Part shown: one piece after another, positions 1 through 7,401 of the stretch
Layout: every line of letters starts with the position of its first letter
How positions within the stretch are numbered: the first letter of the stretch is position 1
From: Promethearchaeota archaeon
Lineage (GTDB): Archaea; Asgardarchaeota; Lokiarchaeia; Sigynarchaeales; SOKP01
Length of the DNA: 16,695 nucleotides
Assembly: GCA_016839845.1 (NCBI GenBank)
Contig: JAEOTL010000116.1
Coordinates: 1-16,695, forward strand
Reading direction: 5' to 3'
Position numbers and translations under genes: made by a program
The notes under the pieces: model-generated
The model's input: the letters and a program-made list of their open reading frames with translations, nothing else
What the model was told of the DNA's origin: nothing
The model's database searches: none

Positions 1-105
1 GATGGGGGGAAATTTTTTGTTGGGTCAGATTCTCATTCTTTGAACTACTTCGAAAGTAAAATTTCAAAGGTTAAAAAGGCATGTAAATTTTTAAATTCAA
101 TTTAA
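1..105 (+). CDS. C-terminal end of a probable PHP-domain protein (partial)
   Basis: The first reading frame is open from the window edge to a TAA at 103-105 and gives 34 residues. They begin DGGKFFVGSDSHSLNYF and end in a basic helix. The G-S-D-S-H segment resembles the last metal-binding motif (SDAH type) of PHP-superfamily phosphoesterases such as histidinol-phosphatase-like enzymes and the PHP domain of PolX. In those families this motif is followed by a short C-terminal helix, as here. The rest of the gene lies outside the window, so the substrate cannot be told. The next gene starts 23 bases downstream on the same strand, so the two may be co-transcribed. The family call rests on one short motif. 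Confidence 0.55.
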   Translation, partial: DGGKFFVGSDSHSLNYFESKISKVKKACKFLNSI

Positions 106-128
106 AGATAATAGAACTGTATTTTATA

Positions 129-854
129 ATGGATTTTAAAGAAACCTTAGAAAAAGTTGATAGATGGGACCAAAGGGTTATTTTAAAGTATAATAATTTA
201 GGACGAAAGAGAGGTACTATTTTAATAAAAATTATTTCTTTCTTTGGTAGAGAAACAACTTGGCTTTCTCTAATTGCCTATTTTCTATTCGTATGGTATG
301 ATCCTTACCTACTCTCAAATTTTTCGGCTGTTTTTTTAATTGGGTTGATAGTAATTGTTGCAATCAAACATTTTGTTAATAGATTGCGTCCTTTTGAGAG
401 ATTAGATGATAATAAACTCATAGTTCTTGAAAGAAAACCGAGTTCCAAAAGTTTTCCATCTTGGCATGCATATAATATTACGGCATATGGATTATTAATC
501 GGAATTTTGTGTTTATTTTATCCTATAATATTAATTGTAACCCAGATAATAACAATAATCGTCTTATTTTCGAGAATACAGCTAGGTGTTCATTATCCCT
601 CTGATGTAATCGTTGGTTACTTAATCGGGATCATTGGATTCCTTCTGACATTCTTTTTAATCGGTCCAGTGTTTAGAATAATGCTTACATATTTTGAAGA
701 ATTTGCGATATATGTAATTGAATACCGAACTATAAATTCGATGCTATTTAGGAATATTTGGTATCTTATCATAACTATTGGAGTTTATTCTACTATTATT
801 TTCACTGCTACTTACAAAATGATTAAAGAAAAAATTAATCATAAAAAAAGATAA
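129..854 (+). CDS. PAP2-superfamily membrane phosphatase
   Basis: This is an integral-membrane phosphatase of the type 2 phosphatidic acid phosphatase family, which removes phosphate from lipid phosphates or polyprenyl diphosphates at the membrane. All three PAP2 signatures are present: K80-x6-R87-P88 (KHFVNRLRP), P110-S-W-H113 in place of the usual PSGH, and S148-R149-x5-H155-x3-D159 (SRIQLGVHYPSD). H113 and H155 are the expected catalytic histidines. Hydrophobic segments at about 42-56, 64-79, 117-135, 137-148, 160-180 and 209-228 fit a six-pass protein. At 241 residues it has the usual family length. The start has no clear Shine-Dalgarno sequence. The gene converges on the GTPase gene with only 2 bases between the stop codons. 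Whether it acts on archaeal isoprenoid diphosphates or on a polar lipid intermediate cannot be decided from sequence. Confidence 0.88.
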   Translation: MDFKETLEKVDRWDQRVILKYNNLGRKRGTILIKIISFFGRETTWLSLIAYFLFVWYDPYLLSNFSAVFLIGLIVIVAIKHFVNRLRPFERLDDNKLIVLERKPSSKSFPSWHAYNITAYGLLIGILCLFYPIILIVTQIITIIVLFSRIQLGVHYPSDVIVGYLIGIIGFLLTFFLIGPVFRIMLTYFEEFAIYVIEYRTINSMLFRNIWYLIITIGVYSTIIFTATYKMIKEKINHKKR

Positions 855-856
855 GT

Positions 857-2098
857 TTAGAGATCTAAGCTTCTTCTTTTTCCAAATAGATCTTTTAACT
901 CATTAAGAACCTGCAGTCTAGCATTTTCTGAGCGACGAGCTGTGCTTTGAGAAGGATTAGATATTTCAAGAGGTAAACCACTCTGAGCTGCTTGAAAGGC
1001 TCCTGCCTCAAGAGCTCGTAACCGACTATCGAAATCATTGAGCTGTGTTGAAATACTCTCTGATAAACGAATTACTGCATTTAAGGTTTCTTCAAGAGTT
1101 TTTCCTAATCCTTCAACTTTTCGAACAGTTGGATCAGTTAACGAATAATGGGAGCTCATTAGGTTTTTAATATATTTTGCAAATTGAGGTTCACGAGAAA
1201 TCATTGAATATATGGAGGTTAAATAAATCTCAATATCAAAATTATATGGCTTAGTTTTGAGCAATTCTCTTAAGTTATCCTTCAATAGCTCAACACTAAT
1301 TTGAATTTTAGGATCATTTTTGATATCTGGATCAAATTTATGAATAAAAACAAGAATATACGGGCTTTCTTCTAATATAATTAATGAGTCAAGTATTTTA
1401 TCAAGGAACTCAAGAGCCTCATCAAATCTATCTGGATCTTGAACGTCAATTACGAAGAGCAATAAATCGAGTTCAACGAAATATTGCTCGGGATTACTCA
1501 AATACCGTTCCCGATATTCTTGTTGCCCACCTAGATCCCAAATGAATAAACTCATCTTGGAATTGCCAAATTTCATTCTAACGACTCCTTTAGTCGGATG
1601 AGTCGCGATGGTATCACTAATTCCTAGGCGTCCACCGAATTTTGATAATGTTGCTGTTTTACCTGCGTTATCTAATCCAACTACCAGGACTTTTTGAGAA
1701 GCCAGGACAATTCCTTCATGTTCGTCTTTGACACTTGAGATGAGAGAACTAATTGTAGCTGTTTTTTTTAATTTGTCTTCTAAGGTAGGATATTTTACCT
1801 TTAATTCTTCAATTTTCTCTTTTAAACTCTCTTTTAATTCAAGAGATTCATCTGACTCTTCAATTTTCATTAAAACATCAAATGGATTTTCTTTATTGAG
1901 GTCAGATGCCTCCCCAATTTTAGAAATATCCATTAATTGTTTTATCATCGATGATTCTTCTTTATCAATAAATTTGTAAGCAGTAATGGGTAATTTTAAA
2001 ATATCTTCTATATCACTCAGTTTTTCTAATTTCACTGAATTAGGATCCAAAAATTTGTAAAATGACTTAATAATGTCAGAAATCTCGTCTGAGGACAT
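857..2098 (-). CDS. Rag/Arf-like small GTPase with N- and C-terminal extensions
   Basis: This is a Ras-superfamily GTPase of the Arf/Rag (Gtr) group. The G motifs are G1 GLDNAGKT (141-148), the switch I threonine in HPTKG (T169), G3 WDLGGQ (187-192), G4 HKFD (253-256) and G5 TSI (294-296). Histidine in place of asparagine in G4, together with TSIYS at G5, is the Rag/Gtr pattern, while the P-loop and WDLGGQ are Arf-like. In eukaryotes these families control vesicle traffic or nutrient signalling at membranes; the role here is unknown. About 135 helical residues precede the G domain, and a segment at about 52-73 looks faintly like a helix-hairpin repeat. After the G domain come a probable coiled coil (330-365), a Ser/Gln-rich linker and a short basic helix. 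No N-terminal glycine suited to myristoylation is present. It is transcribed divergently from tfb. Asgard archaea carry many such GTPases, so an exact orthology claim would be unsafe. Confidence 0.85.
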   Translation of the reverse strand: MSSDEISDIIKSFYKFLDPNSVKLEKLSDIEDILKLPITAYKFIDKEESSMIKQLMDISKIGEASDLNKENPFDVLMKIEESDESLELKESLKEKIEELKVKYPTLEDKLKKTATISSLISSVKDEHEGIVLASQKVLVVGLDNAGKTATLSKFGGRLGISDTIATHPTKGVVRMKFGNSKMSLFIWDLGGQQEYRERYLSNPEQYFVELDLLLFVIDVQDPDRFDEALEFLDKILDSLIILEESPYILVFIHKFDPDIKNDPKIQISVELLKDNLRELLKTKPYNFDIEIYLTSIYSMISREPQFAKYIKNLMSSHYSLTDPTVRKVEGLGKTLEETLNAVIRLSESISTQLNDFDSRLRALEAGAFQAAQSGLPLEISNPSQSTARRSENARLQVLNELKDLFGKRRSLDL

Positions 2099-2138
2099 GG
2101 TAAATCGAATATTCTTTAAGTATTAATAGTTGATTAAG

Positions 2139-2152
2139 CTTTAATAAATTTT
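2139..2152 (-). promoter_or_regulatory. Putative TATA box of the GTPase gene
   Basis: Read on the minus strand this is an AT-rich TATA-like box (AAATTTATTAA) centred about 45 bases upstream of the ATG at 2098. That would place transcription start roughly 15-20 bases before the gene. No Shine-Dalgarno sequence precedes the ATG. The surroundings are AT-rich, so the assignment is tentative. Confidence 0.3.
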
Positions 2153-2216
2153 TATGATACTGATTATAAAGTTTTTGTTTTAGTTTTTTACGGTTTAAAT
2201 TTAAATTGACTTAAAC

Positions 2217-2228
2217 TTAAATATTTAT
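2217..2228 (+). promoter_or_regulatory. Putative TATA box of tfb
   Basis: TTAAATATTTAT lies about 65 bases upstream of the tfb ATG, implying a leader of about 40 bases. Just upstream, a six-base inverted pair (GTTTAA at 2193-2198 and TTAAAC at 2211-2216) brackets more AT-rich sequence and could be an operator. It is also compatible with chance in such AT-rich DNA. Confidence 0.35.
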
Positions 2229-2290
2229 TTGTTTATGTATTTACAAAATATGGAAACATCCAAATCCACCTTTTAAGAGTTTAAGCGATT

Positions 2291-3214
2291 ATGCCATCAC
2301 ATTTTGGAGATAATGATTTCTTCGAGGATGACGGGGAGGAAGGTCCTCCTTGTTGCGATAGTCCTAAAATTAGTGAAGAAGATGGATTTTCTGTATGTTT
2401 AAACTGTGGTTTTGTGTATTCTCGTATTCTCGATGACAGCCCTCGACGAGCATTTACTCAGGAAGAAATTCAGAAACGAAAGAGCAGTGAGAGAGTTTAC
2501 AGCCCAATTGGTCCGCGGACGATTATAAGGGGATCTAGAGATGCGAGGGGTACATTATTAAGCCCTAAATATAAATCAAAATTTAATAGATTAGCAAAAA
2601 TTCATAGATCGTTAACAACTAGTTTTGAAAGAAATTTATGGATTGCTCTACCTAACTTACAAAGATTACAAAAGAGGCTAGGAATACCAGATGCTGTAGC
2701 GGATGATGCACTAAGAATTTATACACAAACTGTTAAGAAGAAATTAACCATGGGAAGAAGTATTGACACCCTTTTATCCGCTTCAATATTTGCCGCATTA
2801 AAAGTGCATGGCATACCAAGAACCGCTGAGGAAATAACGAATGTTGCTCAAATTCCTAAAAAAAAAGTAATTAAAAGTTATCGTTTGATTCTTATGGAAG
2901 TGCTTCCAAAGTTAGGAATGAAAGTCCAACATTTCTCATCTGATAGGTATGTTGATAAATTCAACGAGGAATTAAAACTTTCAATGCAATGCAGAAATAT
3001 TGCCGTGAAGATTATAGAAAAAGCTAGAGAGAGTGGATTTAATTCAGCAGGTAAGGATCCTAAGGGAATTGCTGCTGCTGCTATCTATATAGCATCCAAA
3101 ATTTCTAATGAGAACAGAACTCAGAAGGAGATTAGTAATCTTGCAAGAGTTACAGAGGTCACCCTAAGAATGAGGGTAAAAGACCTTCAGAAGTATGCTA
3201 ACATTGTAGATTAA
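2291..3214 (+). CDS. tfb: Transcription initiation factor B (TFB, TFIIB homolog)
   Basis: TFB recruits RNA polymerase to promoters bound by TBP and contacts the BRE element. Three parts are visible. The N-terminal zinc ribbon ends in the C36-L-N-C39-G pair. A B-reader/linker region (about 66-90) contains GPRTII and SRDARG and leads into FNRLAKIHR. Two cyclin-like repeats follow, at about 105-205 and 210-303, the second with the conserved run around KDPKGIAAAAIYIAS. At 307 residues the length is normal. An oddity is the first zinc knuckle: adjacent cysteines C21-C22 stand where a CxxC is expected, so one zinc ligand may be missing or replaced. The gene is flanked by divergent and convergent minus-strand genes and is probably monocistronic. 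Many archaea have several TFBs; whether this is the main one cannot be seen here. Confidence 0.95.
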   Translation: MPSHFGDNDFFEDDGEEGPPCCDSPKISEEDGFSVCLNCGFVYSRILDDSPRRAFTQEEIQKRKSSERVYSPIGPRTIIRGSRDARGTLLSPKYKSKFNRLAKIHRSLTTSFERNLWIALPNLQRLQKRLGIPDAVADDALRIYTQTVKKKLTMGRSIDTLLSASIFAALKVHGIPRTAEEITNVAQIPKKKVIKSYRLILMEVLPKLGMKVQHFSSDRYVDKFNEELKLSMQCRNIAVKIIEKARESGFNSAGKDPKGIAAAAIYIASKISNENRTQKEISNLARVTEVTLRMRVKDLQKYANIVD

Positions 3215-3226
3215 TTCTAATTATAA

Positions 3227-3240
3227 CAAACAATCGTTTG
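3227..3240. terminator. Weak inverted repeat between convergent tfb and solenoid genes
   Basis: CAAAC-AATC-GTTTG forms a 5-base-pair stem in the 32-base gap between the two convergent stop codons. AT-rich sequence follows on both sides, but there is no long T tract. It could help termination in both directions; the stem is short and the support weak. Confidence 0.2.
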
Positions 3241-3246
3241 AGTATT

Positions 3247-6200
3247 TTAAATTTCAAGATCAACCAACTGATTTTCTTCCTCAAAAAGAGGTAATACATC
3301 TAATAATTCTTTAACCTTAGCAACATATTTTTCAAGGTTATACACAAATATGTCAGTAAGAAATAAAATCAGCATAACGTAATACGTATCTAGTACAAGA
3401 TTTTTATTCACTCCCAGGCTGTCTAAGAAAGTGTTAATACTCTTTTTAACGTTTCCCGCTGAATTCTTTGCTTTTAATAAGGATAATCCATATAAAAGAC
3501 AAAGTAATGCACTGGTATTAAAATCTTTTCTTCTAATCATCACTTCAGTAAGATCATAGTATCTAGTTGCTAATTCTTTAAAATCTTGGGTTTCTAAAGA
3601 GGAAAAGATCTTTCCATAAACCATCCGTCTCATTGCTTTACGTCCTTTTAAAATCTCTTCTCTTTCTCTTCGTAATTCTCCTAGTTTGGATCGTAATTTT
3701 GCATAACTTTGATCAATTTCTATTTCTTTCTGGTGCGATAATCCTGTTCTTTCTCTGTCCCCCGCTGTAACAGATTTAGAATCTATTTCCTCTTCTCTTT
3801 CATAATCTTCACCAAGAAATTTATGCAATATTTCTAATTCTTCTTTGAAAAGCGGAATAAATTTCATGTAAGATACTGCGTCTTTGAATTGTTGCTCACT
3901 TTGATAGTGTTTAACATCAATTACATATACAACTAGGGTAACGGGAAATGTTTCAGAGAATAAATCTTTTAAACCTGCTAACTCACTCTGTATTTCCTCT
4001 AAGAAATTCTCAATTTCATCAAATTTCTCTTCCTTTATTAATAACAAACTAACAACTGCTAAAGATACTCCAGCTAAATTATAATTCTGCCTTGCAATTA
4101 GGACCTTAACATTACGTTTATATAAATTGATTGCGAGATCAAATTTACCCTCCTCTAAATATTCAAGAGGTCGTTTAAAAACAGTTCTCCTTAAGCTATT
4201 TCTTTCTCTTAATAGTTTTGGTTTATCAAGTTGAGCTTCTCGTGCTTTAGTTTGGATAAATGATAGTCTTTCTTTTAATACTTCTCCTCTGCGAGATTCC
4301 TCTACTTTCTTTATCCGAATTGCGCTTTCTTCTGATTCTATTATATCAATCTTCTTATGAATTTCAGTTTTATATTCAGCTTTCTTAATTCTATCATTGT
4401 AGGCGTGAGCAGAGGGTAAATCACCTTCCTCAATATAGATTTCAGCAATTTTCCTATAAATTTTATCGAAATTTAGGTTTGATTTTTCTTCTTTTTCTAA
4501 ATAGGCAGTTGATATATTATTAGCATTTTTAACAAGAATATTGGCATCTCTTATTCCTATTAAGGTTGGATCACTTTCAAGAAGTCTTAGAGCTTCATGT
4601 TTAATGTTTTTAATATAGATTAGACTAATTTCTTTTGATTCATTATAGAGTAAATGATTACGGTAAATTCTAATTGATTCATCTAAAATTTTGGTTATAT
4701 GTTTAAAATCTCTTATGGTCTCAATACTTTTAATTTTATCAAGATAAATATGATAAATTCTGGTTAAATAGTTCTTTTTAGTTCCTATTGACAACCCATT
4801 AAAAGTTATAAAAAATTCTTCAAAAATATCTCCCCCTAATAAAATATCCAAAGATTTAGTTAGAATCCGGTCTCTTATCTCCTCTTTTCCCATCGATCTA
4901 AGGAAATTAGCTTGATCCATTAAGTGTTCTGCTGCTTTGAGATATTTAGTTTCATTAACTAATTCATCTGCTTCTTGAATTTTCTCTTTATTCATCTCAG
5001 CAATGATATCAAGTTCAAGATCAACGAACTCTGTTAAATAATCTACCCCATTTTGTATAATCGCCATTTGCTCTTCCCTTATTGAGGCATTATATTCCTC
5101 CTCAAATTCAGCATTGCGATCACTTAACATTTTTTTAAGATCCCGAGAATTAATTTTATGGATTAGAAGAGTTGCTATCCTAAAATTATTTATTTCAAGA
5201 AAGGAAGTAATTAATCTTTTTAAAGTAGCGTCCAGATTTGTTTTTTCTACATTATAGGATTCCCACATATTTTCTATCTCATCATAGGAATACTTCGCAG
5301 CGTGAATTTCTTGTGAATTTACTTGGTGTTTCATATATTTTATTAAGTTTTCTGTTTGCCAGAGGGTAAGATCTTTCAGTTCATCAGATAGTGCTTCTCT
5401 TTGATACTTATTTATGGCCATATATAATTGGTCTTTAGCCAACTCAAAATTTTGATTTGTTACTAAAAAGGTGGCTGCTTCTCCAATTTTCATTACAATC
5501 TCCTTCATAATAGCTAGAGCCTTGTTGTGAGGGAGATTATCAAGAATCCTAAAGGCGTTCGTTATGTTACATGCTGAAATCCAGGAATTTATTGCTAATT
5601 TGAATGCTTCATCAACCATTTCTTTATCCAATGATTCTATACTGCTCCATTGTCCAGCCCTTTCATATTGTTTTGCTGCTACTTCGTATTCACCTTTATT
5701 AAAGGAAATATTACCTTCTCTTATCATCGCCTCAGCATACAACTTCTTAAAATTCCTTGCCTTTTCTTTATCTATAGGTTCTATTATTTGGCTAGCTTCT
5801 AAATATAAATTAATTTTTGAGTAGAGATTAGCTGCTTGATCAGATATAATATAATATTCTTCTTTACCGTAAATTTCAGCAATTAATGCTGCTTTTCTCA
5901 CAGCCTCAGCTGCATAATAATAATTCTTATTGTTGAAATATACATTTGCCATTTGGATAAATATTGGGAACCGCATCCACGCATTTTCAATATTAAGAGG
6001 TGTTTCTCCATTTTTCATTGCTAATGCTAAAGCTTGAAGAGCTTGATGAAATTCACGAGGATTTAGATTAACAAACGCTTCAAGACTTGGATAATTAACC
6101 CATATATTTACCAATAAATCATTGATCGAAATCGGCAGAATTCCATTCTCATCATAAAAAATGATGATGGTGGGAATATCACGCTTTACTGAAAAAATGT

Positions 6201-6480
6201 CAGGAATAACCATCTCAAAGAGTTCAAAATCTTCTTTGATTAAAGGATTCAAAAAGTAAATGATTCCATCCTCAGTTGGAATTATGTCATCTAAATCTGC
6301 TGAGATATCGGTTATTGCATCAATTTCTAAATCGCAAACATCCTCAAATATTTTAATCTCTTTATACCATTCAAAATAGGTTCCTTTATCTTCTCCAAGT
6401 TCCCCAAATGCACTTGAAGCATAGAAATGAATAAGATCAGGATCCCTACCGAGAATTAAAACTTTAAAGATATAGCGCAT
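3247..6480 (-). CDS. Large alpha-solenoid (TPR-like) protein with N-terminal pseudo-GTPase fold
   Basis: I do not recognise a named family for this 1077-residue protein. Residues 1-156 have the strand/helix order of a Ras-like GTPase: FKVLILG as strand 1, DGIIYFLNP as strand 4, IPTIIIFYDENG as strand 5 and LEAFVNLNP followed by a last helix. All nucleotide-binding motifs are lost: GRDPDLIH replaces the P-loop, there is no DxxG, and YDEN stands where NKxD should be. From about 170 to 720 the chain is almost wholly helical with TPR/SNAP-like repeats (for example AANLYSKINLYLEAS and GEYEVAAKQYERAG), including long charged helices. Residues 750-886 and 940-1073 are a diverged tandem duplication joined by a charged linker. 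There is no signal peptide or membrane segment, so it is probably cytosolic. A scaffold or coat-like adaptor role is a guess from architecture. Its promoter region is shared with the helical paralog genes on the other strand. Confidence 0.8.
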   Translation of the reverse strand: MRYIFKVLILGRDPDLIHFYASSAFGELGEDKGTYFEWYKEIKIFEDVCDLEIDAITDISADLDDIIPTEDGIIYFLNPLIKEDFELFEMVIPDIFSVKRDIPTIIIFYDENGILPISINDLLVNIWVNYPSLEAFVNLNPREFHQALQALALAMKNGETPLNIENAWMRFPIFIQMANVYFNNKNYYYAAEAVRKAALIAEIYGKEEYYIISDQAANLYSKINLYLEASQIIEPIDKEKARNFKKLYAEAMIREGNISFNKGEYEVAAKQYERAGQWSSIESLDKEMVDEAFKLAINSWISACNITNAFRILDNLPHNKALAIMKEIVMKIGEAATFLVTNQNFELAKDQLYMAINKYQREALSDELKDLTLWQTENLIKYMKHQVNSQEIHAAKYSYDEIENMWESYNVEKTNLDATLKRLITSFLEINNFRIATLLIHKINSRDLKKMLSDRNAEFEEEYNASIREEQMAIIQNGVDYLTEFVDLELDIIAEMNKEKIQEADELVNETKYLKAAEHLMDQANFLRSMGKEEIRDRILTKSLDILLGGDIFEEFFITFNGLSIGTKKNYLTRIYHIYLDKIKSIETIRDFKHITKILDESIRIYRNHLLYNESKEISLIYIKNIKHEALRLLESDPTLIGIRDANILVKNANNISTAYLEKEEKSNLNFDKIYRKIAEIYIEEGDLPSAHAYNDRIKKAEYKTEIHKKIDIIESEESAIRIKKVEESRRGEVLKERLSFIQTKAREAQLDKPKLLRERNSLRRTVFKRPLEYLEEGKFDLAINLYKRNVKVLIARQNYNLAGVSLAVVSLLLIKEEKFDEIENFLEEIQSELAGLKDLFSETFPVTLVVYVIDVKHYQSEQQFKDAVSYMKFIPLFKEELEILHKFLGEDYEREEEIDSKSVTAGDRERTGLSHQKEIEIDQSYAKLRSKLGELRREREEILKGRKAMRRMVYGKIFSSLETQDFKELATRYYDLTEVMIRRKDFNTSALLCLLYGLSLLKAKNSAGNVKKSINTFLDSLGVNKNLVLDTYYVMLILFLTDIFVYNLEKYVAKVKELLDVLPLFEEENQLVDLEI

Positions 6481-6554
6481 TTTTTATTAATTTCCTATTT
6501 CGGATGTGTTATAAATTTTTTCTCATATAATATGAAATTATTCAGAAATTTTGA

Positions 6555-6572
6555 ACTCTTAAAATTAAGAGT
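6555..6572. promoter_or_regulatory. Perfect palindrome, candidate operator
   Basis: ACTCTTAA-AA-TTAAGAGT has perfect 8-base arms and a 2-base centre. The half-site TTAAGAGT recurs at 6593-6600, starting 28 bases after the right arm, and both direct copies continue GTAtaaAA-like. The elements lie between two divergent transcription units, 75 bases from the solenoid-gene start and 104 bases from the first helical-paralog gene. A dimeric repressor or activator could read such a site. A short RNA hairpin is a less likely reading. Confidence 0.4.
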
Positions 6573-6663
6573 ATAAAACTTATGAAATTATTTTAAGAGT
6601 AAAATATTCTTTTAATTATATTAAATTGTGTTTTAGAATAAATATTTTTATTTTGAACTTATC

Positions 6664-6667
6664 GGAG
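6664..6667 (+). promoter_or_regulatory. Ribosome binding site supporting a GTG start
   Basis: GGAG ends 8 bases before the GTG at 6676. No in-frame ATG lies near, and the next gene, a paralog, begins at the same protein position with an ATG. This decides for the GTG start. Confidence 0.55.
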
Positions 6668-6675
6668 CTTCAACA

Positions 6676-7338
6676 GTGAGTTATTTAGAAAGAAATTTTC
6701 AACTGATCAAGGAAAGAATGATTCAACAAATGGAAATTTCTTTAAAACTTGGGAAAAACCTAATTGATACAGAATTGGATACCGGACTCTTAAATTTCAT
6801 TGTTAGACCAATTGTGAAGTCATTTTATCAATATTGGGCTCAAAATGATGCTAGAGATGGTACACTTAAGCAAATCAATCTTACATTAGAATCGGGTAAG
6901 AGAGTGTTATTAAATGGAGGTTCCCCAGAAAACATTAATGAAATTATAGAGAATAATTATCCCAAATACCTTGAAGCAGATCAAATCTCAAGACAATGTC
7001 ACAAGGGACACAAAAATTATCAAAAGTTGGCACAAGCGGGTAAAGAAACTTTTTCTAATTACTTAAGAGAAGTCGTGAAATTATTGGATGTAAAAGAGGA
7101 TGTAGATAATTATGGCGATTTATGTAGAGTTGCCTTTAAAACAAAAGAATCTGCAGAACATAATTTGATGAAACAATTAAATTTTACAAATGAAGCTATA
7201 AAAATCGTAGAAGCTGATCCTGCTATTTTGAAACTTCCTGTTGGTCGAAAAATTATTATTAAGGCGCTGAGGAAAGGATATGAAAAAACAAGAGCGGAGT
7301 TTGTCAAATCATTAAATGAAACCTATAATCAAAACTGA
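6676..7338 (+). CDS. Unrecognised all-helical protein, tandem paralog 1
   Basis: This 220-residue protein starts with GTG and belongs to a family I do not recognise. It is soluble, basic and predicted to be almost entirely helical. About 48 of the first 81 residues match the product of the next gene by hand count, and similarity continues to the C-terminus. Positions shared by both include MEISL at 19-23, LIDTELD at 29-35, PIVK at 45-48, YW at 53-54, GTL at 62-64, the RQC-x3-H-x-NY motif (C108, H112) and LRKG near the end (198-201). The invariant cysteine/histidine pair on a probable helix could bind metal or be a reactive site; this is a guess. It is first in a close run of four same-strand genes and divergent from the solenoid gene across a palindrome. 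No signal peptide or membrane segment is seen. Confidence 0.8.
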   Translation: MSYLERNFQLIKERMIQQMEISLKLGKNLIDTELDTGLLNFIVRPIVKSFYQYWAQNDARDGTLKQINLTLESGKRVLLNGGSPENINEIIENNYPKYLEADQISRQCHKGHKNYQKLAQAGKETFSNYLREVVKLLDVKEDVDNYGDLCRVAFKTKESAEHNLMKQLNFTNEAIKIVEADPAILKLPVGRKIIIKALRKGYEKTRAEFVKSLNETYNQN

Positions 7339-7386
7339 GTTTAGGGTAAAATAAAGAAAATAAATTACTTAAAAATCATCATCAGA

Positions 7387-7393
7387 AAGGGAG
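7387..7393 (+). promoter_or_regulatory. Ribosome binding site of tandem paralog 2
   Basis: AAGGGAG ends 8 bases before the ATG at 7402. A nearer ATG at 7394 is out of frame with the gene, so this site fixes the start. Confidence 0.5.
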
Positions 7394-7401
7394 ATGTTAT
7401 C

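Noticed and set aside
857..879. A short inverted repeat at the convergent stop codons (around AGATCT)
   Set aside because: It lies within the coding end of the GTPase gene, is very short and lacks a following T tract, so a terminator is not supported.
1728..1979. Open frame of 83 codons on the plus strand inside the GTPase gene
   Set aside because: It is antisense to a gene with intact GTPase motifs, is Ser/Ile/Phe-rich as expected for an antisense shadow, and shows no domain.
5564..5824. Open frame of 86 codons on the plus strand inside the solenoid gene
   Set aside because: It lies fully within a long frame that is well supported by its helical repeats; no ribosome binding site or family resemblance is seen.
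7110..7307. Open frame of 65 codons on the minus strand inside tandem paralog 1
   Set aside because: It is antisense to a gene conserved as a paralog pair, and the antisense frame is not kept in the second copy.
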